A DNA stretch of 64,000 nt from Clavaria fumosa (lineage: Eukaryota; Basidiomycota; Agaricomycetes; Agaricales; Clavariaceae). Below are positions 22,533-33,861 of this stretch, one piece after another. Made by a program: the position numbers and the translations under genes. The notes under the pieces were generated by a model. That model saw nothing but the letters and a program-made list of their open reading frames with translations, had not been told where the DNA came from and made no database searches. Position 1 is the first letter of the stretch. The number at the start of each line of letters is the position of its first letter. The stretch lies in the NCBI GenBank assembly GCA_951802425.1, contig OX637799.1, positions 3,596,001 through 3,660,000 on the forward strand. The letters run 5' to 3'.

Positions 22533-23457
22533 GACGTCTTCACGGGTAAGGACCCAGCATGGCTAACAATGTTCATCTTGCAGTGCATTACATGGTTTCT
22601 GGGGAAGCCATGGAAATTCGCTACTGATCGGGATCGTGTTCTATTCGCCACATCGTATCTCCGAGATCAAGCAAATACCTGGTGGATGCCATACCTTGTC
22701 CAGCAACTGCCCCCCACAATGTTGGACAATTGGGATAACTTCACCATGGAATTATTTCTGGTATTCAGAAACCCCCCCCACATATGACTTCGAAGAGCGT
22801 GCTGCATAATTTGAAGATGCCCAACAATTCCCGCATCACAGAATACATCGTCACCTTCAATTCGCATGCACCCTACACTGGATACAATGACACCGTGCTC
22901 GCCAAGGCCTTTTACCAGGGGCTCGCCAACTGCATCAAAGACCAGTTTCAATACACGAGTCGAGAGCAGGAGTTCACCGGACTCCGTCAACAAGCTTTGG
23001 CCTTTGAGCAGCGGTACTGGCAATGCGAGGAAGAACAAGGCCGCTTTCCGACATCCGTCCAATACAGAAAGCGACCCGGCGACTTGTCGTGCGGAAATTT
23101 GTCAAACCCGATGAAAGACCGCAACACGAAACCCGCCAACAACCAATCCTCGAACCGCCCTGCGCCCACTCCAGTAACCAACCCCATCATGACATCCACT
23201 CCGGCCAAACCTGCCTCGACCCCTGTAACGAAGCCGAAGGAGGGAAAGATGGAGAAATCCACACCTTGCAGACCACTCTCCACCGGGCTGCTGGACTTTG
23301 CTTATATTGCATGGGTCAAGGGCATTTCTCGAATACATGCCCATTGATCCCCGCTAACTGCAATTCTGCTGCCCGTGCCACCCTCACATTTACCATGACC
23401 GCAGCTGAGCCCTTGGCCAGCGACAAGTTGGGAAATGCTCCAGCATCTCAAGGCATG
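22533..23457 (+). pseudogene. Gypsy element C gag, 3' part with zinc knuckle
   Basis: After the KDZ insertion the Gag frame continues (DVFTGKDPAWLTMF, WKFATDRDRVLFATSYLRDQ) and hits TGA at 22785-22787. It resumes in another frame with LHNLKMPNNSRITEYIVTFN, AFYQGLANCIKDQ and RQQALAFEQRYW, typical Ty3/gypsy Gag capsid blocks. A further frame change leads to the zinc knuckle CLYCMGQGHFSNTC (C-X2-C-X4-H-X4-C) near 23310-23345. At least two frameshifts make it inactive. It would have formed the virus-like particle and bound element RNA. Confidence 0.75.
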
Positions 23458-23468
23458 TAGGGAGATTC

Positions 23469-23879
23469 TTGAGTTGCGATATTGCCATAGATACCAATAC
23501 TGATACCTGTACCATGGATGAACTCCCCTTATACACGGTTCTGTCATCTATTTCTTCTGCTGCCTTTTTGATTTCTGTTGTTATTCTGCAAATTAGCAAT
23601 ACCCCTGTACCCACACTTGTAGATTGTGGAGCTACCGAATGTTTCATTTTGCCCGACTTTACACCTTTGAAATTCCGTTCAACACTAACCCGCCCTATAC
23701 AACTTAGGCTATTTGATGGGTCCATCGCAGGACTGATCACCCAAGTGACTGACCAACAATTCTGCTTTGAGGACAGCACAATGCACACTGAACGTTTCTA
23801 TGTTACACAACTCCATTCGGATGTGAAGGTCATACTCGGACTGTCATGGCTTTGGAAACACAACCCAGACATCGATTGA
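23469..23879 (+). pseudogene. Gypsy element C aspartic protease
   Basis: The frame carries VPTLVDCGATECFILPDFT, matching the retropepsin active site with Cys in the usual Ser/Thr position (D-C-G instead of D-S/T-G), and VKVILGLSWLWKHNPDID, the conserved GLSWL downstream block. It is a piece of the pol polyprotein, separated from Gag and from the reverse transcriptase segment by frame changes. The unusual active-site residue may be inactivating. Confidence 0.7.
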
Positions 23880-23924
23880 CCAACCCTCTTGATACGATTC
23901 TGCAATTCCGATACCTGACTGCTG

Positions 23925-24735
23925 ATGATGAAGCCCTTGCCCACTGTGGCCACCGATGCAGCAAGGCCTGCGGGGTCTCATGACCCAACCACTGATGAAC
24001 TCAGGGTCCTGAAGGAGCTCGCTCCTAAGGACTGGTCAACACTGAGCCCAGGACTACCCACAGGGACCACTGGAAATTCACTGTCGGAGTTGAACCCCAC
24101 CGCGCCTGATAGCAATTCTGCTATGTCGGGAACTTTGAACTCCACCACATGGGACTGGGCAAACCTACCCGAGGAGCCTTTGCCACCTTTTCCCACTGTT
24201 GTTGCTGCTGATAAAACTTTACCCAACATGAATTTACACAGAACAGGGTCACAGGAAAATTCTGCTGCCCCGTTGCCCAAACCAGCACCTATCGATATTC
24301 GAATTTTGGATCCCGCCCACTTCACCAACCATCTAGTGGGTGAGGATATAATTCTTCATGCTGTTTATCATTTTTTCCCTGCACCTGAAGACTCGCTCCA
24401 AGCTAATGCCGCACTAATCAATTCTGAACCCCCAGAAGCAAGGGCGAACCTACCACCTCAATACGCAGACTTTACCAATGTCTTCTCTGAGGAAGAGGCC
24501 TGCACCCTTCCACCCCACCGAACTTACAATCATGCGATACAACTTGAACCAGACACCAAAGACCCTTGGGGTCTGCTGTATAACATGTCCGAGCTGGAAT
24601 TAAAGGTTTTGCATGACTATATTGACGACATGCTCCAGAAGGAATTTATCCACCCTTCTGAATCCCCCACGGGAGCCCCTGTTGTATTTGCAAAAAAGAA
24701 GGACAGTTCACTCTGTCTTTGTGTTGACTAATTGC
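23925..24735 (+). pseudogene. Gypsy element C pol: linker and start of reverse transcriptase, truncated
   Basis: A Pro/Ser/Thr-rich linker leads into the start of a Ty3/gypsy reverse transcriptase: YADFTNVFSEEEACTLPPHR, WGLLYNMSELELKVLHDYID and PTGAPVVFAKKKDSSLCLCVD. The domain stops at 24735, before the catalytic YxDD block, where the sequence switches abruptly to the 651-bp satellite unit. RNase H and integrase are missing, so element C was cut off here by rearrangement. Confidence 0.75.
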
Positions 24736-24736
24736 A

Positions 24737-24924
24737 TAGTCCTTGTGCAGATGGAGTATCTGCGCTTTCTTTCACTGCAAGCTAACCACTCAAGCTAGTC
24801 TTATGAAATTTTGTGTGCCTATATCTACCCCTCTAATCCTCAATTTCCATGGTTTACATTTTCCCAAAACTCATTTCCCAATGCATGCCAAAGCTGCTGA
24901 CCAACCCAGTCAAAATTCTCCCAT
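24737..24924 (+). repeat. Fragment of the 651-bp satellite unit
   Basis: GCATAGTCCTTGTGCAGATG through CAAAATTCTCCC matches the start of each unit in the array at 44831-55604. The copy is split by the gypsy element at 24925-34779 and continues at 34780. Confidence 0.85.
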
Positions 24925-25842
24925 TGTAATGCGTAATACGGTTCTTGCTGCAACTGCTTGATTACAGTCAAGTTCTTCAGGGGTTCCTGTAAAGCATTAA
25001 AAATTCACCAAACACCCTTGAGGATGTGGAGTATGAGTTCAAAATGTGTGAGAAACAGAAATATATGATGTCCGGGATATTCTGCTATGTGTCCGATAAA
25101 ATCCGATAAAAGTGGTGCGATAAGACGAAGGGCCGGTAACGACGGAGGCCAGCGAATCGAAAGTTGCGACGACAAGTGAACTTAGGGGAGGTCTCTAAGA
25201 GAGAGAGGGGGTCCAGAAAGCTCTATTTCAGAGAAGTCCGAAGTGTGCTTAAGTACAGTTCTGTAAGTACAGCAAATTGGAATGTATGGAAATGTCCGGA
25301 AAACATATGGAACAGCGCCATGTCGCGTGAAGGGTTACATGAAGGAGTTATATCACAAGGGAATTGAGTAGCTCGGAGGAATGAAATGTCCGATAACTAG
25401 TAAATGTCCGGACCGCTCATAAACTGAAGGAAAGTGGGGCTGGTACAGCAAAGGGGTACTAGGAACAATGGACAAAGTACTGCAAAGGGTTTGAAACGTT
25501 TAAACGATTGAATGGTTGAAAGGGATCACAATATGAAATTTACAGCATGGTATATGAAATAAAGGAATGGGAATGGAATAGTGTGTATGTCGAGCGCTGA
25601 CCGTGCTGGAGAGGTGAAATAGAGAGGCGTGGGCGGTGTGTGAGAGCTGCGGGCTGTGATCGTCACGGGGGATTGAAGACCGGAGAGTCCGATATCGGAT
25701 ATATATCGGATGCTATCGGACGTTATCGGACGGTGTCGGATCATTATCGGATCGTATCGCATGTAATTTCCTTAAATCGCAAAATATCCGGATAGTCGGT
25801 ATCTGTCATATTTCCGTGTTTAGATCACATATGGTCCTTACA
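24925..25842 (-). mobile_element. 3' LTR (918 bp) of the minus-strand gypsy element
   Basis: It matches 33862-34779 over all 918 bp, with eleven differences and no indel. Read on the minus strand it starts TGTAAGGACC and ends GCATTACA. The purine-rich GGGAGAA just inside (minus strand, 25843-25850) is the expected polypurine tract. The left flank CCAT and right flank CCGT are probably a 4-bp target duplication with one CpG-type change. Confidence 0.92.
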
Positions 25843-25991
25843 TTCTCCCGGGGGCTGAAAATGCAACCGCCCTTGGTTGCAACCAAATGAGGCCAAATAA
25901 TCGTTTGTTGATTGTGAAGTACGTGTCGTACCCGTGTACACAGGTCCAAACACATACTTGTGCTTTCTTTCATCGTCGCGACTCATCGAAT

Positions 25992-27545
25992 ATGGAAAAC
26001 TTCGACGCTGTAATCTTTCAAAACACGGTTCAGGCCATGGTGGAAGCACAGGCCGTGGCTCCGGGGAACGTTCTGCCTGAGCGGGGCCAAGATGCTGAAT
26101 ATGCGGAGTGGGTACGGGGGTACGGAGGGGATGCGGTGCGCGACAGTATTCTTTTGTTTGTGGTGTTGAGCTGACATACATGTTTTTAGGATGATTTTCT
26201 TGCCGGATATGTGGCCGCGATTGAGGGGGATGTGGAGGTAGATGAGGGGCTCGTGGCCGTCGCGCGGAGGCTGAAAAAATGGAAGAAGCAGCGTGGTGAA
26301 GTGTGGGCCGCCGAGCTGGCGAGAAAAGACGAGGAGGCCGAAGCCGAAAAACAGCGTGAGAGCAAGGAGAGGGCGGCCACCGAGCGGGCCATAGTGGAGG
26401 CGGAAGCGGAGGAGAGAAGAACGGAGGCGGCGAAGGCTGCCGAGAAGAAGGCGCGCCTTGCCCGGGCGCGTCTCGTCGTGGTAAGTGACAGCGACGACGA
26501 CGGCGAGACGGCAGCGCCAACAACAACAACAACGACGGGAGCGGCGGAGTCCGGCGCAGCGGCAGCGGCAACGATGACGGTATCGCCGGAGGTTGCGGGG
26601 GTGCATGCGGACGAGGTGGCGAATGCGGAGGTGGTGGCGGGAGAGGTAGACGACGGTCATCGGACCGTGTGGGGAACCGACAGGGTGACGCCCGTCGGTA
26701 TTATCGAGGCGGCAGCAGTGAGTGCGGTGGCCGGGGAAGGCGAGCAGACGGTCGAGGAGCCCGTGCTCGTGCACCGGGACGGCGGACGGATGACGGCGAC
26801 CCCGGTGTGGGTGGAGATCGCGAGGCGGAAGGCGGCGGAGCGGGGGCGAGGGAGGAGGAGCGGAGCGGGGGCTGACATAAGGTCCCGGGCTGCGCGGCAG
26901 CCTGGAGATAGGGTGAGTGGTTGATTAAAATGTGTGAGGGTTTTAGGTGTCTGATCTAATGAATAGGAGCACCATCCGGGATGCGAGGAGTGCGCCAGGA
27001 AATGGCGCACGTGCTACGGAGTGGAGGGGATAGCGTGCCGGTGGTGCCGGACGTATAAGGTGTCGTGTAGTTTGTCGGCTGTGCGAGGTAAGTAATAATA
27101 GTTTCTTTCTGTGCTGAGGTAAATAATAGGTGAGTTTTCAGGGATGAAGTCGGAGAGAGCGCCGGTGTCCGGAACGGGAGGTAAGTCAAGAAAGTATCGG
27201 GTCCGCATTTGCTAACGTATCGGAACAGGTCCGAAGGCGGCGGAAGTGACCGGGAGCAAAAGGCCGAGGCGGGGTGCGACGCGGGCGCCGGTCCGTGAGG
27301 AGACAACGCCGGAGGAGGAGGAGGATGAGGATGAGATCGAGGATGACGGTAGCGTGGAGGTGGTGGAGCCGCCGGCTAAGCGGAAGAGGATGGAGGCGGG
27401 TCCGAACCGGAAGGGTAAGGAGCGGGAGACGGCGCCAGGGGTGTCCGGAAAAGAGGCGCTGGAGAGAGCACTCCAGATGATGGAGAGGGGGGCGGATCAG
27501 GTGAGGGCTGGGGCGGAGCTTCTCCGAATGCTCCTTCTCGGCTAG
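25992..27545 (+). CDS. Antisense gypsy-borne gene: coiled coil plus Zn2Cys6-like cysteine cluster, 5 exons
   Basis: Exons 25992-26135 (donor uncertain; 26112 is also in phase), 26190-26912, 26967-27087, 27142-27180 and 27229-27545 join in phase to about 447 aa. Exon 1 starts MENFDAVIFQNTVQ. Exon 2 is a charged coiled coil (WKKQRGEVWAAELARKDEE) then Ala/Thr/Val-rich sequence. Exon 3 holds CEECARKWRTCYGVEGIACR then CRTYKVSC, spaced C-X2-C-X6-C-X7-C-X2-C-X6-C, within the range of fungal Zn2Cys6 DNA-binding domains. Exon 5 has an acidic tract, a basic AKRKRM patch and a Leu-rich end. It is convergent with pol, starts 150 bp from the 3' LTR and may use an LTR antisense promoter (inference). Unlike the surrounding pol it has no stops. 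Function unknown; a nuclear chromatin- or DNA-binding role is inferred. Confidence 0.75.
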
Positions 27546-27771
27546 TCGCCTGCTAAGTGATAATTTTCTTTTTTTTTTTTCTTTTCAATGTATTTGTTAT
27601 TGAGTCGAAGAATATGTGGGAAGTGTGAGACTGAGGTATGAAGTGAAGAATGTCGGGTATAAAGTTTGGACTTGTCCGAAATTTCATTTTTTATTTTTTA
27701 TTTTTTATTTTTTGAGAGGTGGAAATCAATATAAATTATGGGGGAACGAGGAATACGATGGAAAAGAATGC

Positions 27772-30700
27772 TTAATGGTGAGGCCGGAGGTTTCGGGATG
27801 CTCCGGAACGTTGCAGACGAGTTTCGGGAGTGTCGTTGTCGGTAGTTTCATTATCAGATTCGTCGGATAGTGATGCGAGTTGATTGGGGTTTTGATCGGC
27901 TTCAGTTATTGTATCGGACGCCTTGTATTGTTCATCGGGTGCATCAATATCCTTCTTTTCCTCGACTGAATCGATGATGGAGGTAATCGGGATTGAGGTA
28001 TGGGATCGAGGGTAGTATGGGATGATGCGGAATGCTGCGTATCGAATTTTGGACACGGCACTGTCAAGCTCCGATAAAATATATGCGCCGTGTTGAGTTC
28101 GGCAGACAACTATCATCGGACCGAAAAATCGCGGCTTTGTCTTCCGATTTAATTCCATTTTGACAGCCGAATTGCGGATCAGTACCAACGATCCGGGTTT
28201 GAAATCGTAGTCGACAATCGCGTTCCGATGGCTGTCGATAAATTGTTGAACGGATTGCCTTCGGGCCGCGAGAACTTTGGCGGCGATCGTTGCGAGGTCT
28301 TCCTCTCGTTTTTGGAGTTGCCGGGCGCGAAGAGCGATTAAATCGGGCGTCGTCATCGGAGCGTCGGCTGTTGGGATTAGATAGGTTGCTTCAGCTATAT
28401 CAAACAGAAAAAGTGGTTCTACGCCGTGGGCGATATAAAATGGTGAATGACCGGTGGACCGCTGTATTGTGGTTCGTTCAGCCCACATGACTGAAGGTGT
28501 GACATCAGGCCATTTCAATTCATCACCATTTGCGGTTTTGATGAGTGATTCGCGGACCGAGCGGTGGGCACGTTCAATCACCCCATTGGCACGGGAGTTG
28601 TATCCAGAAATGCGGATGTGATGAATTCCGTAGCGTTTTCCAAGGAAGTCGAGTGCTTTAATAAAAGGTGATCCGTTGTCCGTGATGAGCTCTTCTACCG
28701 CTCCCCATCGGCAGAGGATGTCTTCAAAAATGAAGGTGCCGATTAATTTAGCGGTTTCGTTTCGTAGCGGTCATCCTTCGGGATATGCGGATAGCGAGCA
28801 ACGCGCATGTACGAAAAGTCTGTAGCCGCGAGCTCTGGGAAGGAACATAGTATCGATATGAACGCGGCGGAATAGTCCGGCTGGGGTGGCGACAGTTGGA
28901 GGAATAAAGATTTTTCGGATCTGTCGCGTCTGACACTGATGACAGGTCCGGACAAACCATTTTACATCTTGATCTAGCATCGGCCACCAAAATCGGTTGA
29001 GAAGCCGGCTCCGGATGACGAAGATCCCTTTGTGTCCGAGGGAGTCGTGTGCTTCGGTAACTATTCGAAGTCGTTTGTGATGCGGAGGTACGAGTTGATG
29101 ACATCCATTGGGGTGACGTCGCCAGAGTTTGTTATCTAAGATAAAAAAATCGGATGCCGACCGGATTAGACGACGGAGCTGAGTGGAGTCCACATCCAAA
29201 GTTTGCGTTGGGTTCCGGAGAAAAGATTCGATGGTGCGTATGTGTTGCTCTCTCTTGTTCGCGGCATCAGATCTGGGGATAAGGATTTCTGGGGAATTGT
29301 TCGGGGCGGGTGAATCGTCGCGTGAATTGGTGGAGTTATATAGCGTGGATCCTGTGTAAACTTTGAAGCGGGTATCGGTAATGGTAGGAGAGCGAGCTTT
29401 GGGCGAAACTGTGATGACCGAAGACTGGGGTGTTCGATTCATGCATTCCACGGCGAACGCGTAACTCCGATCAATCCAGTCTTCGTGATCTTCTGATTTG
29501 GTGTCGTTTTCACCATCCGCGGCACGTCTACGTGATAGTCCGTCGGCTCCGGTATGTTTATCTGCGGGTATATGAACTAGGTCGAAATCAAACAGTAAAA
29601 TTGCGGCAATCCATCGGTTCATCGCGGCGTTGGGTTGAATGTCTGGGTTATTTAGCATGCCTTTAATGAACTTTGCGTCCATCTTGACAGTGAATTTTGG
29701 GAGTCCAGTGAGAAAAATTCAGTATGATCAGAGAGCGCGGAAGAGTCCGTATAACTCGATCTTTGCTTGAGAGTACCGGGCTTCGCGTTGATTCCAGGTG
29801 ATGGAGCCAAAGCGGGAGAGATATCGTATTCCATCTTCTCCGATTTGGAATAGTACGAAACCGACGGCGATATTTGATGAGTCGACGGCGAGGATTACGA
29901 GTCGTCCGGAGCGGTAGTCGATTGGTCGGATAGTGGAGGAATTTATTATTGCATGTTTCAAGTGCTCCATGGAGTTTATCTCTTCTCCTTCGAATTTGAA
30001 TAGGATGTCCTTTCGGGTGAGGTTGACGAGTGGTCGGGCAAGTACAGCATAATTTTTTATGAAGTGCCGGAGGAGTCCGCAAACGCCTAAAAACGATCGG
30101 ACATCGGTTAGCGATTCGCACAGTGGCCAGTCGCGGATTCGTTGAATGTTTGATGCGTCCGGGATTCGACCATCGTACGTGCAGATATGTCCAGTTACGG
30201 TTGCTTCTGGTGCGTTGTTTTCTTGCCATTGAAGGTTCCTCCAACTTTTTTGATCCGCTGGAGTACCCGGTTAACGTTATTCAGGTGTTCCCACACGAAT
30301 CGTTGTATTTGCGGGTTTTCCGGAATGGTCTCGTAGGTGCCGTCCAGAAGTTTGTATCGAGTTTTCGGGCCCTTTATCGCTACATTGTCTACAAACGGGA
30401 TGGTTATGTGCGGAATTTCGTCTTGTAGAATATGCGTGACGTCGCCGTGCATAATCTGCGTCGCGTTGGTGTATCCCATTGGGACGCAGGTGAGCCGTTT
30501 AGCTCCGAGAGGGGTTTGAAACGTGGTAAGGTCTCGACTTCTCTCATCGAGAGATCGCTGATCGAAGGACACAAATAAATCGAGCGATCCGTAGCATCCG
30601 CGTCCGGCGAATGATTCCGCAAAAACTTCCATTATCGGGGGAACCGCGGAATCGCCGATAGTAACTTTGTTTAGCGGCTGGAGGTTGTGCACGAGTCGGA

Positions 30701-31727
30701 GGGACTTTCCGTCTTTCTTTAATATGCAAAACCACTGAGACCGGTAAGAGGAGTTGGATTCTTCATAAACGCCGGCGGCTATCTTTTCCCAGATAACTTT
30801 GAGAACTTCGTCATAAATACCTGGGGGGATGGGGATATTCTTGAAGGTCCAGGGTACGTGTTCGATTGTTGGGATTATTATCGGATCGAAATATTTTGCA
30901 TTGAAGCGCCCCTTCTCGGTCTCTTTCCATGCGAAGGCATTTTCCTGTGCTTTGATTAAGTAGTGCACCAGCTTTTCTTCTTCTGGCCATAAAAAGCCGG
31001 TTGGGTTTGCATTGTGTGCGTCCTTGCGATCCTGTGTATATCGGAGGCCCGGTGTAAAGTCCAGTGGGTGTGTCGGGAGTATGGGGATATCGGAGAGGGG
31101 ATTGGGGTGTTGCCGTCAGACAATCCGAAATTCTTCGGGTAGAGTTGCTTTGATCGGGTTGACACGGTTTGCGACTTTCTTGTATTTCTTTCCAAGGTAA
31201 ACTGGCATAACGGTGTCCGGAGACGGTGTATTGGTTTCTGAGTTATTGGGGTACATTACGTGTGTGGTATCGTGGTACACCGGTGTGTATCCGGCACTGA
31301 CCAAGGCTTCACATGAAGTGCCCGAAATATCGGCAAGGGGAAGGGGATCGACAGGAACTAAATTTTCAAGAAAAGGAGATAAGAGATTGCGAACGGAAGT
31401 AGATGGAATAGCTGGAGACTCGTGTTTGGGTATAGCTTCCGTGTCCGCTTTGATTGGAGATGGCTCCGGAATGTTGCGGTGTTCCGGGGCTCCAGCTATT
31501 AAAAATCCGGATGTGTTTTCTGATGTTTGAGGTTTTTCCGGATTGGGATGCACTCCTTTGTCGGTACGATGATCCTTTCTCCGGTGTTCGGATCGTTCAG
31601 GATCAGGTCTTGGGCGCCATGAGGATGGTCGATAGTTTGGGAGCCAGTAAGCATAAAGAACGGGCGTCCGACGAGGACCTCGCAAGGTAAGGTATCGGTG
31701 ACCTGCATTTGGACGTGAAATGTGCAT
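27772..31727 (-). pseudogene. Gypsy pol: reverse transcriptase, RNase H, integrase, inactivated
   Basis: Reverse transcriptase spans about 31000-30230 (NIPIPPGIYDEVLKVI, SSYRSQWFCILKKDG, LDLFVSFDQRSLD); the catalytic block reads FVDNV where FVDDV is expected. A one-base shift near 30220 precedes RNase H (VILAVDSSNIAVGF, RFGSITWNQREARYSQAKIE, then AKFIKGMLNNPDIQPN). Integrase follows with H-H-C-C (SLGHKG, CHQC) and D, D, E positions (HIDTM, ITDNG, VIERAH), to a stop at 27772. In-frame TGA codons lie at about 31113, 29728, 29719 and 28771, each explainable by CGA to TGA. It opens upstream of the gag-pro stop in the -1 frame, so a frameshift, programmed or mutational, is needed for expression. 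Confidence 0.85.
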
Positions 31728-33760
31728 GGACCGATCTGCAGGGGAAAGTTCTTTATTAGTCCGAGCGTCGGGGCGATGGTACCGTGTGAGGATTCCATAT
31801 GAATTACGCGCTCGGAGTGCAGCGGATTACCGAGCTTCTCCCAAACATCTCTTCTCATCGCCACAATCGAGCTGCCTTGGTCAAGCAGGCACTCCGCGGC
31901 GATCCGGCTATCCAATATGCCTTCTACGATGCGGAGCGGAGCGGCATCGACAGCTACAACGAGATCGGAGGTGTCCGGGGCTGTAATGTTTGTATAGAGC
32001 GTATCCTGTATGACCGGGACACGACGGGCGGTAACCATGTCCTTCATCTTTTTGCGGATATCTCCGGAAATAGCGAGGAGCTCGCGGGGGGTGACTCGGA
32101 CCGGTATATCCAGTGCGCGATCGAAGACCTGTTGGACTGTACCCTGATTTTCGATAGGAGCTTGGTAATGGTATTGTACATCGGAATGTTCGGTTTTCTC
32201 GGGCTTCGAAGGGCGGGTCACCGGAGGTGCTGTGATGACGACGGCCGGCGGGGATGGCAACGGATTAGCATTTTTCGGGGGTCCGAACTTCTTCTTTCCC
32301 TTATCCATCTTCTTGGCTATCTCCGTTGTAAATGTTCGAACCATTCTTTCAAGCGTCTCTTCGTCATTAAATGCATCTCCGGATGGTTCCTCGGGTTTGG
32401 TAACAACATCTGAAGGATCGGGTGGTTGGGCTTCATAAACAGCCGTGGTCGTCGGCTGTGTGTTCTGTGACTGGTATGTTGCGTAATATTTATCGAAACG
32501 CTCAGATAGGTTGTTTCCTGCGATAGTGCCTGGCAAATATCATCCGGAAGGCAGGCAAATCCTGCCTTCTGTGTTCCGAATGCATTTGCCGGACTTGATG
32601 TATTCGAGGGCCTTCGGACAGGCACTAACAAAGTGGCCGATTTCCGAACAGAAATTACACGTCCGGCCTGTGGGAGAATTCGTTGTCCGGGGAGCGGAGT
32701 GTCTTGCCGGTTCGAGGAACTGGGCTGTCAACATTGATTCGAGGCGAGCCATTGTGGAAGCGAATGTTGCCAAGGCTGCGGACATATCAAACTCTTCCTT
32801 CTTGACTACCGGTTTTGTTTCTCTCCCGGGGGCTGAAGATGCGAAACGGACGGGTCCGGAGAATTGATTGGTTGTCGTAGAGTGCGGGGACGTCGAGGAA
32901 AGTAGGAACTCGGCTGCTGCGTGTACCTCGTTCATGGGGTATGGATCCTCCGGATGGTGATTTGGTAGTATAATAGCGAGCCGGCTTTCGATCCGGCGTC
33001 TTGTGTTATCCCCAAATCCGAGGATGTAAAGTCGGTTCCTGTCATTTATAGACATACGTTGGGAAGTGATCAAGTGCGAAGTAATCCAGAGAAAGTCCCG
33101 GTAGTACTCTCCGTGTTCTGCGCGTGTGTAAACTCCCTTTTGGGCCGAGTCCGATATGAAACGGTCCAAATCGGCGACAGAAAACAAACGGCCGCCATCG
33201 GAGCCTGGGTAGAGACGTCGGATGGCCGCTTTGAAGGTTTCCCAAGTCCATTCCGGATCCGGGGCTGGTGTGAGCGTCTCCCAGAGTAGACATGTGTCTG
33301 TATCGAGGTAATGCTTGGCATACCGAATTAAATTGGCTTCCGGAACGTCTGGATTAATGCCAGTGAGCACAATGTCGATGTCCTCGAAGTACCAGTTGAG
33401 GTGTGTCGGTACTCCGTCGAAGGCAGGAGCCCCGTGAGCGCCACGGAGCGGATATCTCGGTTGATTCGCCATTTGGATTGGTGCGTGGGGAAGTTCTTGT
33501 GCGGGGTCGAGAGGGTTCTGTGGTTCGTCCGTTGGAAGTTGTAAGGTGTTCGGTTCGAGGGGTAGTGGTGTGAGTGGCGAGTGCGGTTCTTCGAAGATCG
33601 GTGGTATTGAGATAGCCGGGGTTGCAAAACTAGTGTGAGAATATACAATTGATGAGATACTAGGGATTTTCGATGGAAGAAGATGAGAGGTTTCGATAAT
33701 CTCTCCGGAGGGTTCGATATACGATGTATCCGGTATTGGATGCGGGTTCCGAGCTTTCAA
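31499..33760 (-). pseudogene. Gypsy gag-protease polyprotein, one in-frame TGA
   Basis: Gag runs from ATG 33760, although the open frame reaches back toward the primer site at 33860 without an ATG, with basic RRSERLKARNPHP. Capsid-like blocks (THLNWYFEDIDIVL, TWETFKAAIRRLYPGSDG, YYRDFLWITSHLI) are followed by the zinc knuckle CNFCSEIGHFVSAC (C-X2-C-X4-H-X4-C). A TGA at 32540-32542 then interrupts the same frame, which continues into a retropepsin-like domain (ECLLDQGSSIVAMRRDVWEK, PCEVLVGRPFFML) to a stop at 31499. The TGA is probably CGA mutated to TGA; readthrough cannot be excluded. The active-site motif is D-Q-G-S. Confidence 0.85.
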
Positions 33761-33837
33761 GCGTTCGGACCGTCGAGGCTGAGGAGCGGATGAACCTCTA
33801 GGGATCCTTGAGGGTGGTAGTGAAGACGTCTTGTTGA

Positions 33838-33858
33838 ACCCCTCGCGGTGGGCTCCAG
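33838..33858 (-). other. Primer binding site of the minus-strand gypsy element
   Basis: Four bases inside the 5' LTR the minus strand reads TGGAGCCCACCGCGAGGGG, beginning TGG as expected for pairing to a tRNA 3' CCA end. The complementary tRNA species was not identified. Confidence 0.5.
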
Positions 33859-33861
33859 AAT

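Noticed and set aside
25825..27010. Minus-strand frames of 248, 263 and 117 codons over the antisense gypsy gene
   Set aside because: The plus strand has phased exons, a cysteine cluster and splice sites; the minus frames are Arg/Pro-rich shadows.
32540..32542. Programmed stop-codon readthrough between gag and protease
   Set aside because: Four further TGA codons in pol with the same likely CGA origin make mutation the simpler explanation.
33830..33861. A tRNA gene beside the 5' LTR
   Set aside because: Only a tRNA 3'-end-like stretch is present, as expected of a primer binding site; no D-arm, anticodon arm or full cloverleaf.
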